Assembly: GCF_000739655.1 (NCBI RefSeq)
Contig: NZ_BATR01000157.1
Span: 1-50,089 of the forward strand
From: Verrucomicrobium sp. BvORR106
GTDB taxonomy: Bacteria > Verrucomicrobiota > Verrucomicrobiia > Verrucomicrobiales > Verrucomicrobiaceae
Direction: 5' to 3'
DNA length: 50,089 nt
Under the pieces are notes generated by a model, which was not told where the DNA came from, made no database searches, and saw only the letters and a program-made list of their open reading frames with translations. The position numbers and the translations under genes are program-made. Of the stretch, positions 28,819-40,200 are shown piece after piece (the first letter of the stretch is position 1; every line of letters begins with the position of its first letter).

Positions 28819-29853
28819 ATGGATCCCCTCACCCACTCCTTTCTTGGCATGGCCACCGCCCTGGTGGTCGCACGTCGTGACACTCCCAAGGGCCAGGTGG
28901 CCCTGGCCGGGCTGGCGGCGGGGCTCCTGCCGGACACGGACGTCTTCCTGCGCAATGCCGCGGACCCGCTCTTTTTCATAGAGTACCATCGGCACTTCAC
29001 CCACAGCCTGGCATTTTCACCCGTGATCGCCGCGCTGGCGGCAGGCATCGCCTGGCTGATCTATCGAGTGATCGCCCGACGCAGCATCTCCCTGATCCCC
29101 CTCCTGATCCCCGCATGGCTGGCAGGACTCAGCCACATTTTTTGTGATCTCTGGACCAGCTATGGCACCCGGGTGTGGTGGCCCTTTTCCGACGCCCGCG
29201 TCTCGCTGGACTGGGTGGCGGTGGTGGATCCCCTGCTGACTCTGCCGCTCCTGGTACTGACGGTTCAAGCACTAACCACGCCCTCAGTGAAGAAGTACGC
29301 TGCCGTGGGACTGGTGTGGGTGAGCCTCTATCTGGGGCTGGCCATCATCCAGCAGCACCGGGCCATCGCAGCCGTCCAGCAATGGCTCGCACAGTCGGGG
29401 AATGCATCGGGTTCCCCGGTTCAGATCACCGTCAAGCCCTCCATCGCGAACACCATCGTGTGGCGGGCCCTGGTCCGGGATCCGGATGGTGTCAGGGTGC
29501 TGGCCGTCCGCACTGGTCTGGGTGCCGTGGAGATCCTCACGCCCTCCCCCACCCACTATCCCGCCTTCACCAACCCGGCCGCAGCGGCGGCAGCGTTCGG
29601 CCTGCAGCCAGACTCCGCCCAAGCCAAGGACATTGGGAGATTCTTCCATTTCTCAGACGATTGGGTCGGCGTGCATCCTCAGCACCCTGAGGTGCTGGGT
29701 GACCTCCGCTACGCATCTCTTCCCGACGACATCCGCCCCCTTTGGGGCATTCGCCTGCAACCAGGCCACCCCGAAGCCCGGGTGGAATGGCAACAGTTCA
29801 CAGAAATGGAACCTGGGGCCGTGAAGCGGCTGTGGGGGATGATTTGGAAATAG
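28819..29853 (+). CDS. YdjM-type membrane-bound metal-dependent hydrolase family protein
   Basis: The 344-residue protein begins MDPLTHSFLGMATALVVARR and has GLLPDTDVFL and YHRHFTHSLAF. These are the His/Asp-rich N-terminal signature of the YdjM/DUF457 family, often annotated as inner-membrane metal-dependent hydrolases. Membrane helices lie at about 70-90, 95-118, 138-158 and 164-181. The C-terminal 140 residues are soluble. In E. coli the family member is LexA-regulated; no LexA box was seen here. The substrate is not known. The frame is open upstream to 28672, but ATG 28819 matches the family start. Confidence 0.85.
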   Translation: MDPLTHSFLGMATALVVARRDTPKGQVALAGLAAGLLPDTDVFLRNAADPLFFIEYHRHFTHSLAFSPVIAALAAGIAWLIYRVIARRSISLIPLLIPAWLAGLSHIFCDLWTSYGTRVWWPFSDARVSLDWVAVVDPLLTLPLLVLTVQALTTPSVKKYAAVGLVWVSLYLGLAIIQQHRAIAAVQQWLAQSGNASGSPVQITVKPSIANTIVWRALVRDPDGVRVLAVRTGLGAVEILTPSPTHYPAFTNPAAAAAAFGLQPDSAQAKDIGRFFHFSDDWVGVHPQHPEVLGDLRYASLPDDIRPLWGIRLQPGHPEARVEWQQFTEMEPGAVKRLWGMIWK

Positions 29854-29861
29854 AGTTAGGG

Positions 29862-29910
29862 GTTAAGAGTTAGATGTTATGAGTCAGGAGAAGATCCCAT
29901 AACTCTTAAC
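29862..29910. terminator. Inverted repeat between convergent genes
   Basis: Perfect 11-base arms GTTAAGAGTTA (29862-29872) and TAACTCTTAAC (29900-29910) lie between the YdjM-type gene and a leftward lipoprotein gene. There is no strong T-tract, so it is a weak bidirectional terminator at best. A different role is possible. Confidence 0.4.
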
Positions 29911-29919
29911 TCTTCCCCC

Positions 29920-30567
29920 TCACGGAATCCTGAACACCTTCCCAGTCGTGGGATCCTTGGCCAGGGAGCCGGGATTGAGACCGGAGACGTCCAGTTCCGT
30001 GTAGGGAGGATAAGGACTCTTCACACGTCCAGGGGTCTTGGCCCGGGTGGCCGTCTTGATGTCTTTGGGGTCCGCCTTGGGCGTGCCCGTGTCCGGCTTG
30101 GGACCTGAGGGCACTACGTCATCCCTCAGCCTGGGCTGAGGCTGGGGCTCTGCCGGAGTCCGTTCCTGGGTTTCATCAGAGGAACGCTGGCGCTCATCAG
30201 CCTCGCTCCGTCGCTCGTCATCCCAATCCCCGTCCCGTTCGTCATTCAAGTACTCGTTCCGTCCTCCCTGACGTGGTCCACGTGGGCCATAGTTGTAGTA
30301 GTTATCCCGGCGTCGGGAGCTCCGGGGGGAGTGCTCATAGCGGTCCCCATACTGGTACCCTTCGTCATAATAACGGCGGGAGCCGTGCCGCGGCTGCTGG
30401 TTGTAGCGACTGGGAGGGGGGCCTCCCTGTGGCCCCGGATCCACCATGTACGATGGCGGCTCGTAGTAGCCGTAGTCGTAGGGATCGTAGACGCAGCCGA
30501 TCCCGGTCATCAGGAGCAGCGCTGACAGACCGGCGGCTTGCAAACTTTGCAGAGGGGGAAAATCCAT
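29920..30567 (-). CDS. Probable lipoprotein with C-terminal DPxTGKxFxxP module
   Basis: The 215-residue protein starts with a signal peptide (ALLLMTGIGC; the lipobox is imperfect). A Tyr/Pro/Arg/Asp-rich disordered middle has many Arg-Arg and Asp-Asp pairs. The C-terminal module reads DPKDIKTATRAKTPG, then VKSPYPPYTELDVSG, and ends NPGSLAKDPTTGKVFRIP. The tail matches the next gene (30645-31400) nearly residue for residue and the lipoprotein by dnaN more loosely. No enzyme domain is present. It is last in a leftward run of two lipoproteins and two alpha-2-macroglobulins. Confidence 0.75.
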   Translation of the reverse strand: MDFPPLQSLQAAGLSALLLMTGIGCVYDPYDYGYYEPPSYMVDPGPQGGPPPSRYNQQPRHGSRRYYDEGYQYGDRYEHSPRSSRRRDNYYNYGPRGPRQGGRNEYLNDERDGDWDDERRSEADERQRSSDETQERTPAEPQPQPRLRDDVVPSGPKPDTGTPKADPKDIKTATRAKTPGRVKSPYPPYTELDVSGLNPGSLAKDPTTGKVFRIP

Positions 30568-30644
30568 GGTTGAGAGGTTGGACGTAGCAGATCAAAAATA
30601 ACTCAATCTACCAGAGGATCGCAATTCGCCGCCTCCCCTGGTTT

Positions 30645-31400
30645 CTAAGGAATGCGGAAAACCTTGCCCGTAGCGGGATCTCTCGCCAGGGAACCGGGCA
30701 GCACACCGGAGGAGTCCAGCTCCAGGTAGGGAGGATATGGGCTGCGCACCCGCCCAAAGGTGGTGCTCCGGGTGCCGGTCTGGATGTCCTTGGGATCCAT
30801 GGGCACCGCGGCCGCCGGGGCGGGAGTGATGGGCGCAGCCGGCATCTGAGCACCCACCATCGCCCCATCCCGAGGGAGTGGCAGGGACTCATAGCCCGTT
30901 TGCGTCTGCCGGATGGGATATCCTGTCTTCTTGTCAAAATGCACGGGGTCCATCGGGGCCACCTCCTGCCTCAGCAGGGTCGTTGCCCCTTCGGTGATGG
31001 GCTGGCGGCGTGAACCCTGATCGTATTTAGGACGCTGAGGAATGCCGGGGGCATCCCCCTCATTGAGCTTCCCAAAGAAACCCGAGCCGCCCGAGTCTTG
31101 AGACGGACCGGATTGTGCCGCATATGCCCCTGCCCCAGCAGATCCAGGAGGGAGGGCTGGCTGACCAGGGAGAGGGGTGCCATCTGGACCGACGGCGACC
31201 TGGCCTGCCACGGCTCCGGTACCTCCCGCCTGAGCTTGCTCCTGCTGGGCCCGTTTTGCTTCCGAGTTGGCCTTCATGCGCGCTGCCCACTGCGGTCCTT
31301 GTCCACTGGGACTTTGCAGGCCAATGCAACTGGAGAGCCCTCCGGCCAAGGCCATGCCGTAAACGAAGGCGAGACGTGTAGGGCGGAGACGAAATTTCAT
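30645..31400 (-). CDS. Lipoprotein with C-terminal DPxTGKxFxxP module
   Basis: The 251-residue protein has a clear lipoprotein signal (VYGMALAGGLSSC, lipobox LSSC). A Gly/Ala/Gln/Pro-rich disordered region follows. The C-terminal module reads DPKDIQTGTRSTTFG, VRSPYPPYLELDSSG and PGSLARDPATGKVFRIP. An internal segment (DPVHFDKKTGYPIRQTQTGY) looks like a degenerate echo of the same idea (DKKTGYP). The frame is open upstream to 31469, but the signal peptide fixes ATG 31400. Function is unknown; it is probably surface or periplasm tethered and co-transcribed with the alpha-2-macroglobulin upstream. Confidence 0.8.
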   Translation of the reverse strand: MKFRLRPTRLAFVYGMALAGGLSSCIGLQSPSGQGPQWAARMKANSEAKRAQQEQAQAGGTGAVAGQVAVGPDGTPLPGQPALPPGSAGAGAYAAQSGPSQDSGGSGFFGKLNEGDAPGIPQRPKYDQGSRRQPITEGATTLLRQEVAPMDPVHFDKKTGYPIRQTQTGYESLPLPRDGAMVGAQMPAAPITPAPAAAVPMDPKDIQTGTRSTTFGRVRSPYPPYLELDSSGVLPGSLARDPATGKVFRIP

Positions 31401-31537
31401 GGGAGCGATGAGTGAGCGGACGGGAAAAGCCTTCGCTTTCTTTCGGCCCTCTTCATAGCTCTGGAACAAATTGGCGGCAATGAGATTCCGAACTTCACCG
31501 CATCAGGCAGGGTTCGAGCACCACCCCCAACGCCCCG

Positions 31538-34123
31538 CTACTCGATCATTGCCTGACCGAACTCCCCGCTATTGCCTCGCACCCACGCTCTCACGCGCAC
31601 TTTTTCATCTGGAAGATTCGCAGGGACACGCAAGGGCACCTGGAGCACCCCCTCCTCGGAAGTGGTCAGCGAGGTCTCCCAAAGATACTGACCAGCATCC
31701 TGGCCCCGGTCAGGCCACGGTATGGATTGCGCGAGCAACTTCTGGACGAACTCCTCCGGCATCCGATGGGGCTCATGAGCCCCGCAGGCGGTCGTATGCT
31801 TCCGGTAGTTCGCTTTCGTTTGGAGGGGTGACAACACTCTGTCGTAACCCCAGGGCTCCGGGTCCACATTGATTTCCCCGATGGAGTTCGGTGTCCAGGG
31901 GCGGTAGTCCACAGGAAGCGCGGAGACCAGGAACCTCCGAAAATCGTGCGCCGGTGGAGATGGCGGAGAGGGCTCCAAATCCGCCAGATAGGCACTCATC
32001 ACCACCCGGGCGGATGGCAGAGGCTGCCCGTCCGCACGCACGGCCTTCAAGGTGACGGCCCGCTCACCCGCAGGGCTCCTTGCAATACCCAGATCAACGA
32101 TCGCCAGTTCCCGCTCCGGGAGCACAGGGATGCGGACGAGCGAGGTGAAGCATCTGGAACGACGCACCCCTACGATCTCCACCATTCTTTCCGGCACATT
32201 CTCCTGTCTGACACTCACCAGGCAAGTGGTCCGGCCCCCGGCATCCACCTCCAGCAACTTCGCACGAGCATACCGCCCTCTTTCAATCCGGTCGTACAAC
32301 AGCAAGGGACCTCCCGGCAAGGTCTCGATCTTCAACTGGGCAACCTCCCCGGCTCGATAGTGCGGCTTGTCCATGGTCACCCGAATTCCCTCTTCCACCG
32401 TTATCTCCCTAGATACAAAGAGAGGCCCTTTGATCACCACCGTGGCCATCGTGACTACCTGCCCCTGGCGCACCGCATAAGCCGTCACTCGATAGTCTTT
32501 CTGCCCAAGCTCCGCCCGGGCCTGATACCAAGAGGCCAAGGCAAAGTCGAATGCGGCTTTCCCCTCCGCGTCCGTGGTCAACTGCCGTCGAGCCACGATG
32601 GTGGGATGCTCGTAGGAAGGCCATGGCCAGCCCAGGTCACTGAAGTGCTGCACACGATTCGTCAGATGATTTTTGCCGTAGAGCCAGTCCCAACCGGTGT
32701 TGTCGGCTATGACCTCGGAGGGCAGCATGTCCACCTGACACTCGATCACGGTGTCTATCCCCCGCTCCTGATGCGGATCCTCCAGCTGGAAGGTTAGAGG
32801 AAATGCCACCTCCGGGCCCACTACCTGGGTGGGGGCATGGATCTTGATCCTCGGGATCTCGTCAGCGGTGCGACCTTGGGCAATCATCAGCGGCACGCTG
32901 GCAAAACAGTCCGCTGAACTCAGGTGATATTCCCCTACTGCCAAACCCTGAGGCACGTCCAACGTCAGATGAGACATCCCATGCTCATTCATGGTCGTGA
33001 CCGCCCTCGCGATGGGTTGCGACCTGGCATTGTACAGCTTGACCTCAACTTCCTTGCCCGATTCACTTGGCGACCGGGACCAGACCGCCACTTGGACCTG
33101 ATCACCTGGCCGATAGCAGGAGCGATCAGAGGCGAGGAAATAGTCTCTTCGAGAGATCGGCTCGGGAACTTCAGGCCTGCACAAGCGATCCAACATCCAG
33201 TGCCCGCCTAACGTCATACGGCCATCGGGAGTCCAAGCCTCCAACATCAGCGAACTATCCTGCAAGTGCGTCAGTTCCAGTGGAAAGCTGCCATCCGCCC
33301 CCACCGGGAGGGGAAACTCCACCTGCCGATATGACTTGGCCGTCGCTCTGGCTTCCTCGGCATCGAGTTTACGGATGCCAGCCCATCGCACTTTCGCATC
33401 AGGCACGGGATGCCCTGTTCTTGCATCCAGGACATACCCATAGCCATAACCGCCCGCTGGATCCGCCGACATTTTCGCCAGGAGCACCAGTCCAGAGATG
33501 TCCACGATGCACTGGGTGACAGCACCATTGGCCAGCCTCCCTTTCAGAAAGTACACGCCGGGCTCCTTCAGCGGCGTTATTACCTCCATGCGGCGGCCCT
33601 CATAAGGCAGACCAGGGGGCAGCGATGTCTGCCATCTCACCGCGTTCCTTGGCAGATCGAGCAGCAGCTCGCCTTCCATGTTGGTCAGCCATGTCCGCCA
33701 TCCGGCTCTCCTTTGAAGGATCGCAGTCAGCGGATGACTAGTTTGAGATACGCCTGTCCGGTTATGTTCCGTTGCCGGGGGCAGGGTCGCCTTGTACCGG
33801 ACAAGGCTCGTCAGGTTCAGCATATCCACGCGTCTTGCCGTGAAGCTGATTTCTCCGGCATTCCGATAGCAGAGCCCTACCTTGGCAAATTCACCGTAGG
33901 GTTGCGCTTCATACGCATCCAAGAGCGCGGCTGGCTTTTCAGCCTCACGGAGAGGCAGCTCGATCTTTCGGATGATCTCCTGCAATTTCTCAAACTGCTT
34001 CGCCTGGGAGGGATCCGGCCCAGAGGGTTCCACAGCCCCCAGACTGGCAAGCCCCATCAACAGAAGCCCCAACCACCGACAAGTTCCGATGGGCAGGGAT
34101 GCACGACGTCCGTTGGAGCTCAT
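31538..34123 (-). CDS. Short alpha-2-macroglobulin-like protein lacking the thioester domain
   Basis: The 861-residue secreted protein (signal CRWLGLLLMGLASLGA) has the macroglobulin-like beta-sandwich domains of bacterial alpha-2-macroglobulins. Seen are FLKGRLANGAVTQCIVDISG, YVLDARTGHPVPDAKVRWAG and the MG2-like FLASDRSCYRPGDQVQVAVW. It ends LPDEKVRVRAWVRGNSGEFGQAMIE, inside the A2M family domain, just before the thioester, TED and receptor parts of a full protein would begin. It is a paralog of the adjacent 2,117-residue protein. It is either a genuine short form or a truncated copy; no downstream remnant in another frame is visible. The stop is followed after 137 bases by the lipoprotein. 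Confidence 0.85.
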   Translation of the reverse strand: MSSNGRRASLPIGTCRWLGLLLMGLASLGAVEPSGPDPSQAKQFEKLQEIIRKIELPLREAEKPAALLDAYEAQPYGEFAKVGLCYRNAGEISFTARRVDMLNLTSLVRYKATLPPATEHNRTGVSQTSHPLTAILQRRAGWRTWLTNMEGELLLDLPRNAVRWQTSLPPGLPYEGRRMEVITPLKEPGVYFLKGRLANGAVTQCIVDISGLVLLAKMSADPAGGYGYGYVLDARTGHPVPDAKVRWAGIRKLDAEEARATAKSYRQVEFPLPVGADGSFPLELTHLQDSSLMLEAWTPDGRMTLGGHWMLDRLCRPEVPEPISRRDYFLASDRSCYRPGDQVQVAVWSRSPSESGKEVEVKLYNARSQPIARAVTTMNEHGMSHLTLDVPQGLAVGEYHLSSADCFASVPLMIAQGRTADEIPRIKIHAPTQVVGPEVAFPLTFQLEDPHQERGIDTVIECQVDMLPSEVIADNTGWDWLYGKNHLTNRVQHFSDLGWPWPSYEHPTIVARRQLTTDAEGKAAFDFALASWYQARAELGQKDYRVTAYAVRQGQVVTMATVVIKGPLFVSREITVEEGIRVTMDKPHYRAGEVAQLKIETLPGGPLLLYDRIERGRYARAKLLEVDAGGRTTCLVSVRQENVPERMVEIVGVRRSRCFTSLVRIPVLPERELAIVDLGIARSPAGERAVTLKAVRADGQPLPSARVVMSAYLADLEPSPPSPPAHDFRRFLVSALPVDYRPWTPNSIGEINVDPEPWGYDRVLSPLQTKANYRKHTTACGAHEPHRMPEEFVQKLLAQSIPWPDRGQDAGQYLWETSLTTSEEGVLQVPLRVPANLPDEKVRVRAWVRGNSGEFGQAMIE

Positions 34124-34205
34124 GGATGGGGAAAGGTGAAAGTCCAATGAGCAGGACGGAGACCCGCCCTAATCCTTGGCATTTTTTTCAGCCTTTCACC
34201 CACTC

Positions 34206-34239
34206 GCCAGGAGCCAGCGATCCAGCGCTGACTCCTGGC
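34206..34239. repeat. Hairpin between the two alpha-2-macroglobulin genes
   Basis: Arms GCCAGGAG (34206-34213) and CTCCTGGC (34232-34239) with an inner CAGCG/CGCTG pairing form a stable stem in the 136-base gap between the two genes. There is no T-tract on the leftward strand, so it may stabilise or partly terminate the upstream message rather than end it. Confidence 0.5.
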
Positions 34240-34259
34240 AAACTGAGCGGTCGATCGCC

Positions 34260-37200
34260 TCAATCCTTCGTATCTTCTACCACCACACTCCGCTCTTCCG
34301 CATTCCCCTTCAGTTCCGGCGCATACATCCCCTCGATCACACTGGGGAGGGCGCTGAACTTCCCGGGGATTTCAGCACGGAGGCGGTAGGTCAGCGATTG
34401 CTTCCCGCGAGGCAACCTCTCCAGGTAGTGCGTCACCTTCTCATCGCGGAACTCGCGATAGGTGTTCAGCCCCTGGCTCCACACGTAGCCGCTCTGCAGA
34501 TCCACGGCCTCGCAGCCAGCGGGCTTGAAGTCCTCCAGCATGAGGTACTCGTAGTCGTTCTTGCTCTCCGTGATGAGTTCCACTTCCAGCAGGTCACCGC
34601 TTTTCACGGTGGCCTCCGGTCCCAGGGGTTCGCGGCGATAACGCGACCCCTGCTGCTTGAGAGCCTGGCCATGGGCGCCCGACACCAGATCCTGCGTTTT
34701 CTCCGGCACCAGCTTGTAGAGGTTCCGCTGCACCTTCACTTCCAGCCCGGCCGCCCGGAGGTGATCCTCCAGGGTGAAGCAGGCGAGGTAAGCGTTGGCG
34801 TACAACGGCCCCGCCCCTTTGCGACGGATCTCCAGCTGGTGTTTGCCTGCGGTGAGCGCCTCGCCCTCGATCACAAAGGCGTGGTCGAACGAGAACAGGT
34901 TGTCCTTGTTGATGGGGGCCTCTTTGACCTTCTTGCCATCCAGCCACAACTCCACCAGCAGATCAGGGGTGGTCTCGCCGGAGGCCTTGATGTACATGGC
35001 CAGGGCGCTGATGGCGGCCGCCGTGTCGCGGGTGCTCTTCCAGTAGTTCCCGTGCTTGCGGTTGTTCAGCAGGTACTTCACGAGACGGGAGGCCACCGGG
35101 TCCTTGCCGTCCTTGATGAGGCGCAGCTTGAGGTAGGCGGCGAGAGTCTCGGTCTCGTCATCATACCAGTACCACCAGCGATGGTCATTGCCGAAGTCCA
35201 GCCACGCGGTCTGGTTCTCCTCATCCTGCTTCTGGAACTGCTCCAGGTTGCGGATGATCATGTCCCGCCGCTCCGTCTCCTTGACGGTGGCGCAGGCCAG
35301 ACCCACGAGAGCCTGCATCGATTTCGAGAGCGTGAGACGGTCGTTGTAGAGATGCGTGCGCATGCCTTTGTTTCCGAGATCCCCGGCGACCAACGCAGCG
35401 TGCACGAGGGCGTCTTCATTGTCCGCCTGGGTCTTGTGATCCTCAGCCTTCTCCGGCAGGTTCAGGCGGCGCAGTTCCTCCTCCTCATGCCGCGCCAGCC
35501 AGTCCAGTCCGCGGCTCAGCATGCCAGCGGGCACATCGGCTCCCGCAGCCTGGGCCTGGAGCAGGCCATCCACGACCTGGGCGGTGAGGTGCACGGAACC
35601 CTGAGCCGCCCCGGGCCACCATCCCCACCCACCATCGTTGGCCTGCATGGACTCGAGCCGGTCAATGCCGGCCGCGGCCATCTTCTTGACGACTTTCTCG
35701 TCGAAGACCGGATCCTGATCGTTCTTGCGATAGCGCCGCCACTGCTGGGCGCGTTTGACGGGATCTCCCAGCTCCTGGGCATTCAGGTTCACACCCTTGT
35801 CCCGAATGGCTTTGAGATCCAGGCCCAGATCCAACAGCACCTTCTGGGTGATCACGGTGGGCACAAACCGGTTCAACGTCTGCTCCGTGCAACCATGCGG
35901 ATAGCTCACGAGGAACGGCAGGGCATCCACCATGGCGGCAGCCAGGCTGGGGCTGTAACGTACCTCGAACCGTGTCTGGGCGGGACGACGCTTGTCTGGC
36001 ACTTCAAAGGCAATGGTCCCCTGCCCCTGATCCGGGCGAATGGCCAGGCTCCAGGCGTCCTGCCGCAACATGCCGTGCACATAGACGGGGAACTTCTTCT
36101 CCACCGCATCGCTCTCGCCTGCGGCCAGAGCCTTCATGCGAACCGTGGCCTCGCCCTCGGCGATCACCTTGACGCGCCAGTCAAACCGGTGCTCGCCGCC
36201 AGGAGCGATCTCGAACCGCTGCTCGGTGGCCTGCCCCTCCAGCGGGGCGAGCGTCTTGCCGTCGAGTTCGAGGACCGCACGCACGTTCTGCTTATCCTTC
36301 AGATCATTGTGCACGATGCCGGAGAGCACCACCTCATCCCGCTCCACAAAGAAGCGCGGGGCCTGCATGCGCACGAGCAGGTCCTTGCGACTGATCACTT
36401 CCACCGAAGCCTCGCCCACTTCCGTATTTGGGCCCAGGACCCAAGCGCGGAGCTTCCAAGTGGTGAGATCGTCGGGGAAGTGCACCGGCAGAGAAACCTT
36501 GCCCTGGGAGTCCGTGGTCGCCGCAGCATGCCACACCAGCAGATCGGCAAAGTCCTGCCGGATCATGGGCGTGGCCTCTTCGGCTCCTGCCACCGATTGA
36601 TTGGAAGCCAGCAGCCCATCAATCGAGTCCGCGGTGATCGCCTTGGACTTGGCAGCCTCCATGGGCGCGGGCGCCGCTGCCGCCATGGGAGCCGCACCCG
36701 TAGACACCATGTCATAGTCCGCCCGGCCATTCCGCTTGATCTCATTCTTGAATCCCACCCCAGCTCCAAACCCTCCTCCGCTCCCTCCAACGGCAAAGTT
36801 CATCCGCGTGCTCATGCCAAGGTAGCGGTTCCCAAACACGCCCACCGGCTCCCAGTTGAGCCCTGGCAAGGAGATGCGGGAGTTCACGGTATTGAGGGAG
36901 CTCACCCCCGTCATAAAGTGACTCCGCTTCCAACCCCAGAAGAAGTCCCGGACGTTCGGCACGTTACTCCCGCCAGAGATGTACTCCAGCGCCTTGTCAT
37001 AGCCAGTCAGGATGACCGGCCCCTGCACCGGCGTGCCATCGGGATGCTTCACCTGGATCTGCACCGTGCCATCGGCCTGCGGCTTGTAAGTCTCCTGGGA
37101 AGGGGTGAGGTTCACGTCAGCAATCCGCTTGCTGGGCGGCACCGGCACCTGCACCACCTGGGTGTGGATCTTGGCTCCATGAACCGTCACCACCTCCAGA

Positions 37201-40200
37201 AAGAAATTGGGCTGGTCATTCGTACCGACGGGCAGGGTGATGCGGGTGGACTTGCCCTGGGCCAGCGTCACCACGCGGGGCTTGGGATAACCGCCATTCT
37301 GAGGACGCTCGAACACCAGGATGCTGCCGCCCTCCTGGGCGATGTTCACCACGAAGGCAGCGTCTTCGCCAGGGGCATACTCCGCCTTCTCCGCCACCAC
37401 CTCCAGATCCGGGAAGCGGAAGTCCTTGCCGTCAAAGTCCTTTCCTCGCACCGTGGTGTGCGCCGTGCCTTCCACCTTGTGCCCTGCGCCGTCGTCAAAC
37501 TCCACCGCCAGGCGATAGTGCCCCGTCTGGGGGAACTGAAGCACCTGCACAGCGGGGTTGCCATCGCGGGCCACCAGCTCGAACCGTGACTTCTCGATCT
37601 CCACCGGTGCGCCGCCTGGCTCATAGGTGACGGCTAGAACCTTTAGCACCGCCTTGCCATTCACGGGACTGCCATCCGGCGTACGGGCTTGCACCGAGAC
37701 ACGGGCCTCCGCACCGGCATCATAGAATCCACGATGCGTCCACACATACACCTGATAAGGCTGGCGCGGGGCCACGACCGACCCGGAGCCGGAGATCATG
37801 CGACGGGATGAGTCCGTCACCTCCGCGGTGATGTTGTACTTGTGATCCTGATCGCCATGCAGCTCCTTGGCCAGAGAGGTTTCGATAGGGATCTTCACCG
37901 TGCCATCCGGACCAATGTCCACCGTGGCCTCCGCCACGACTTCCGGCGGATCTGACCGCACACCCCACCAGGGCGGCCAGATGCGGATGCAGCTGGCGTA
38001 GCCTGGGAGCCAGGCGTAGTCATTGTTCCGCCACCAGTAGCCGGGGCCGTAGAGCCAGTCCCAGGGTGTGACGGGGAACCAGGAGGCATCATGACGCACG
38101 CGCTCCACTTTATAGTGCACCTTGGCCTCGCTCACCGCCCCGCCGAAGTAGTACTTGGCCTCCACCGTGGCGGTGAAGGGCTCGCCCAGTTGCACCGGCT
38201 TCTCCGGCGTTTTCACTTTGACCTCGAACTCGGGCTTCTTGTACTCCTCCACTTGGAAGAAGGCATGACCTGCAATCTGGGTGTGGTTGCTGAAGCTCAC
38301 TGAGTAGCGCCCCAACCCGGCAGTATCGGCCAGGGAAAGGTCCAGGCTCATGGCACCATTCGCATCCGCGACCACATGCTGCTCCAGCAACTTCTCCCCA
38401 CGGGGATCGTTGATGCGGACCACAAAGCGCTGGTTGGCGAACTCATTGCCATTCTTGCCCTCCTCATAGGTCGCCCGGCGGGCCCAGCCTGCCAGATAGA
38501 CTTTTTGTCCGGGGCGATAAGCGGGGCGATCCGTGGTGATGTAGAGCTTGAGCTGCTGGCCATCGGGATTCTGGCCCATGTAGTGCCGGTAGAACTGGTT
38601 GAAACCAATCACCGCCAAGCCGCCATCCGGAGACTCCACTCTCAAGAGCCAGTTGTAGCGATTCTCCTCATCCATGTTGAGCGGGAAGATTCCCTCCGCA
38701 CCGCTGGTGATGCGTTGTTCGCGGGTGAACCAGTACTCCTTGGACCGATTGCCCTCACTGCGGTACTCGTGGCGATATCCGAAGGCCAGCACTTTGGCCT
38801 TCGAGACCGGGCGTCCCGTGGTTGCATCCAACACAAAGCCATGAGCCCCCGCCCCGTTGAGGACGGGCTTGGTCAGCACCACCAGATCCGCCAGCTCCAC
38901 CATACAATGGGCCACACCGCCGCCCTCGAACGTGGCTTCGAGGAAATACACACCTGCCCGGCTCAGTGGCGTCTCCAGAGTGATGCGGCGGTCGGCGTGC
39001 TTCTCGCGGGGCTCCAGCGCCACCTCCCACGTAGCGGCAGGCTCTCCCAGATACTTCTCCACCTCAGACTGGCGGACCGGCACATTCCCGCTGAGCAAGG
39101 AGCCAAACGCCTGGTTCAGCCACGTCCACTGGCTCTGTTCCCGTTCTTTCTTCCCATTGGCCCGCGCCTTGTACTCTGCCTGCAGGGTATCGAGCAGCGC
39201 GTCCAGCTTCACAGGTCTGGCTGTGAGCTTCACCTGTTTGGCATTGCGGAACACGAGGTCCACCGTGGCCTTCTGCCCGGCTGGTAGGGTGTCCTTGCCT
39301 TCCAACTTGCCCAGATGACCCTCAATCTGGCTGAGCCGCCCTTCAGCCACTTCCTTGACCAGAGGGTCTTTGCCATGTCGCTCAATGACCTCTTTCCACA
39401 CTGCCGCTGCCAATTCGCGCTGCTGGCGGTTCTCGTGGATGAATGCGAGTTGTATCAAAGCCTGAGGAGCGCTCGCAGTGCTGCCCATTCCAAGCTCCCG
39501 CAGGATCGGTATGAACCGGTAGTCTTCAGGAAGTGTGTGCCGGCGAATCCCGGTCGCCAGCTTGGTGATGGTCTCCTCAGGCTTGAGCGTGGGGAGATCG
39601 ACAATGCCCTGGCGCAGATCACTCTCTTCTTTGCCGTCCTGTTCACTCCTTTTCACGATCAGCGGCCAGACGGCGGTCCGTTGCAGAGTATCCACATCCA
39701 GCCAGCTTTGGATCTCACTTGCAAAGGCGAACGTCGCCAGATGGGCTGAGGCCGGATCTGTCTCCGCAGCCAGTTTCAGGAGATAACGCCAGCGCTCGCC
39801 GTCACTGGTGGCCGCATCCCAGGAGGCGGGGATCTTGAAGTAAACAGGGTTGCCTGCGGCATCCACGGGATAGCCAGTGTCGTCTCCCGCATACCCCCAC
39901 GGCCCCCGACCTCGGCCTGGCCACATCATCTGGCCTCGTCCACCTTCATTGATCTCCACCTCTGGCAGTTTCTCCAGGTCAGTCAGGCTCTGGAGTTCCC
40001 AGGGGGCCTTGCCGGAGAGAAGCCCATTGGCCTCCGTCAAAAGTACGTTTACCCGCTCCGCTGCCGGTGCACCTGCATCCTGCAAGGCCAGGGTGGAAGC
40101 CTTGCGCAACCAGACGAGCCCCTGCACGCGGTCGCGATCTGTGCTGTCGGCTCTCTTGCCCGTCCAGTTCTGCCGCTGATACTTGCCATCTGTCACACTA

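Noticed and set aside
34176-37589. Very long open frame (over 1,100 codons) on the plus strand
   Set aside because: It lies opposite the alpha-2-macroglobulin gene, whose sequence has clear domain motifs. The plus-strand translation is His/Leu/Gly-rich without any family signature, as expected for a GC-rich shadow.
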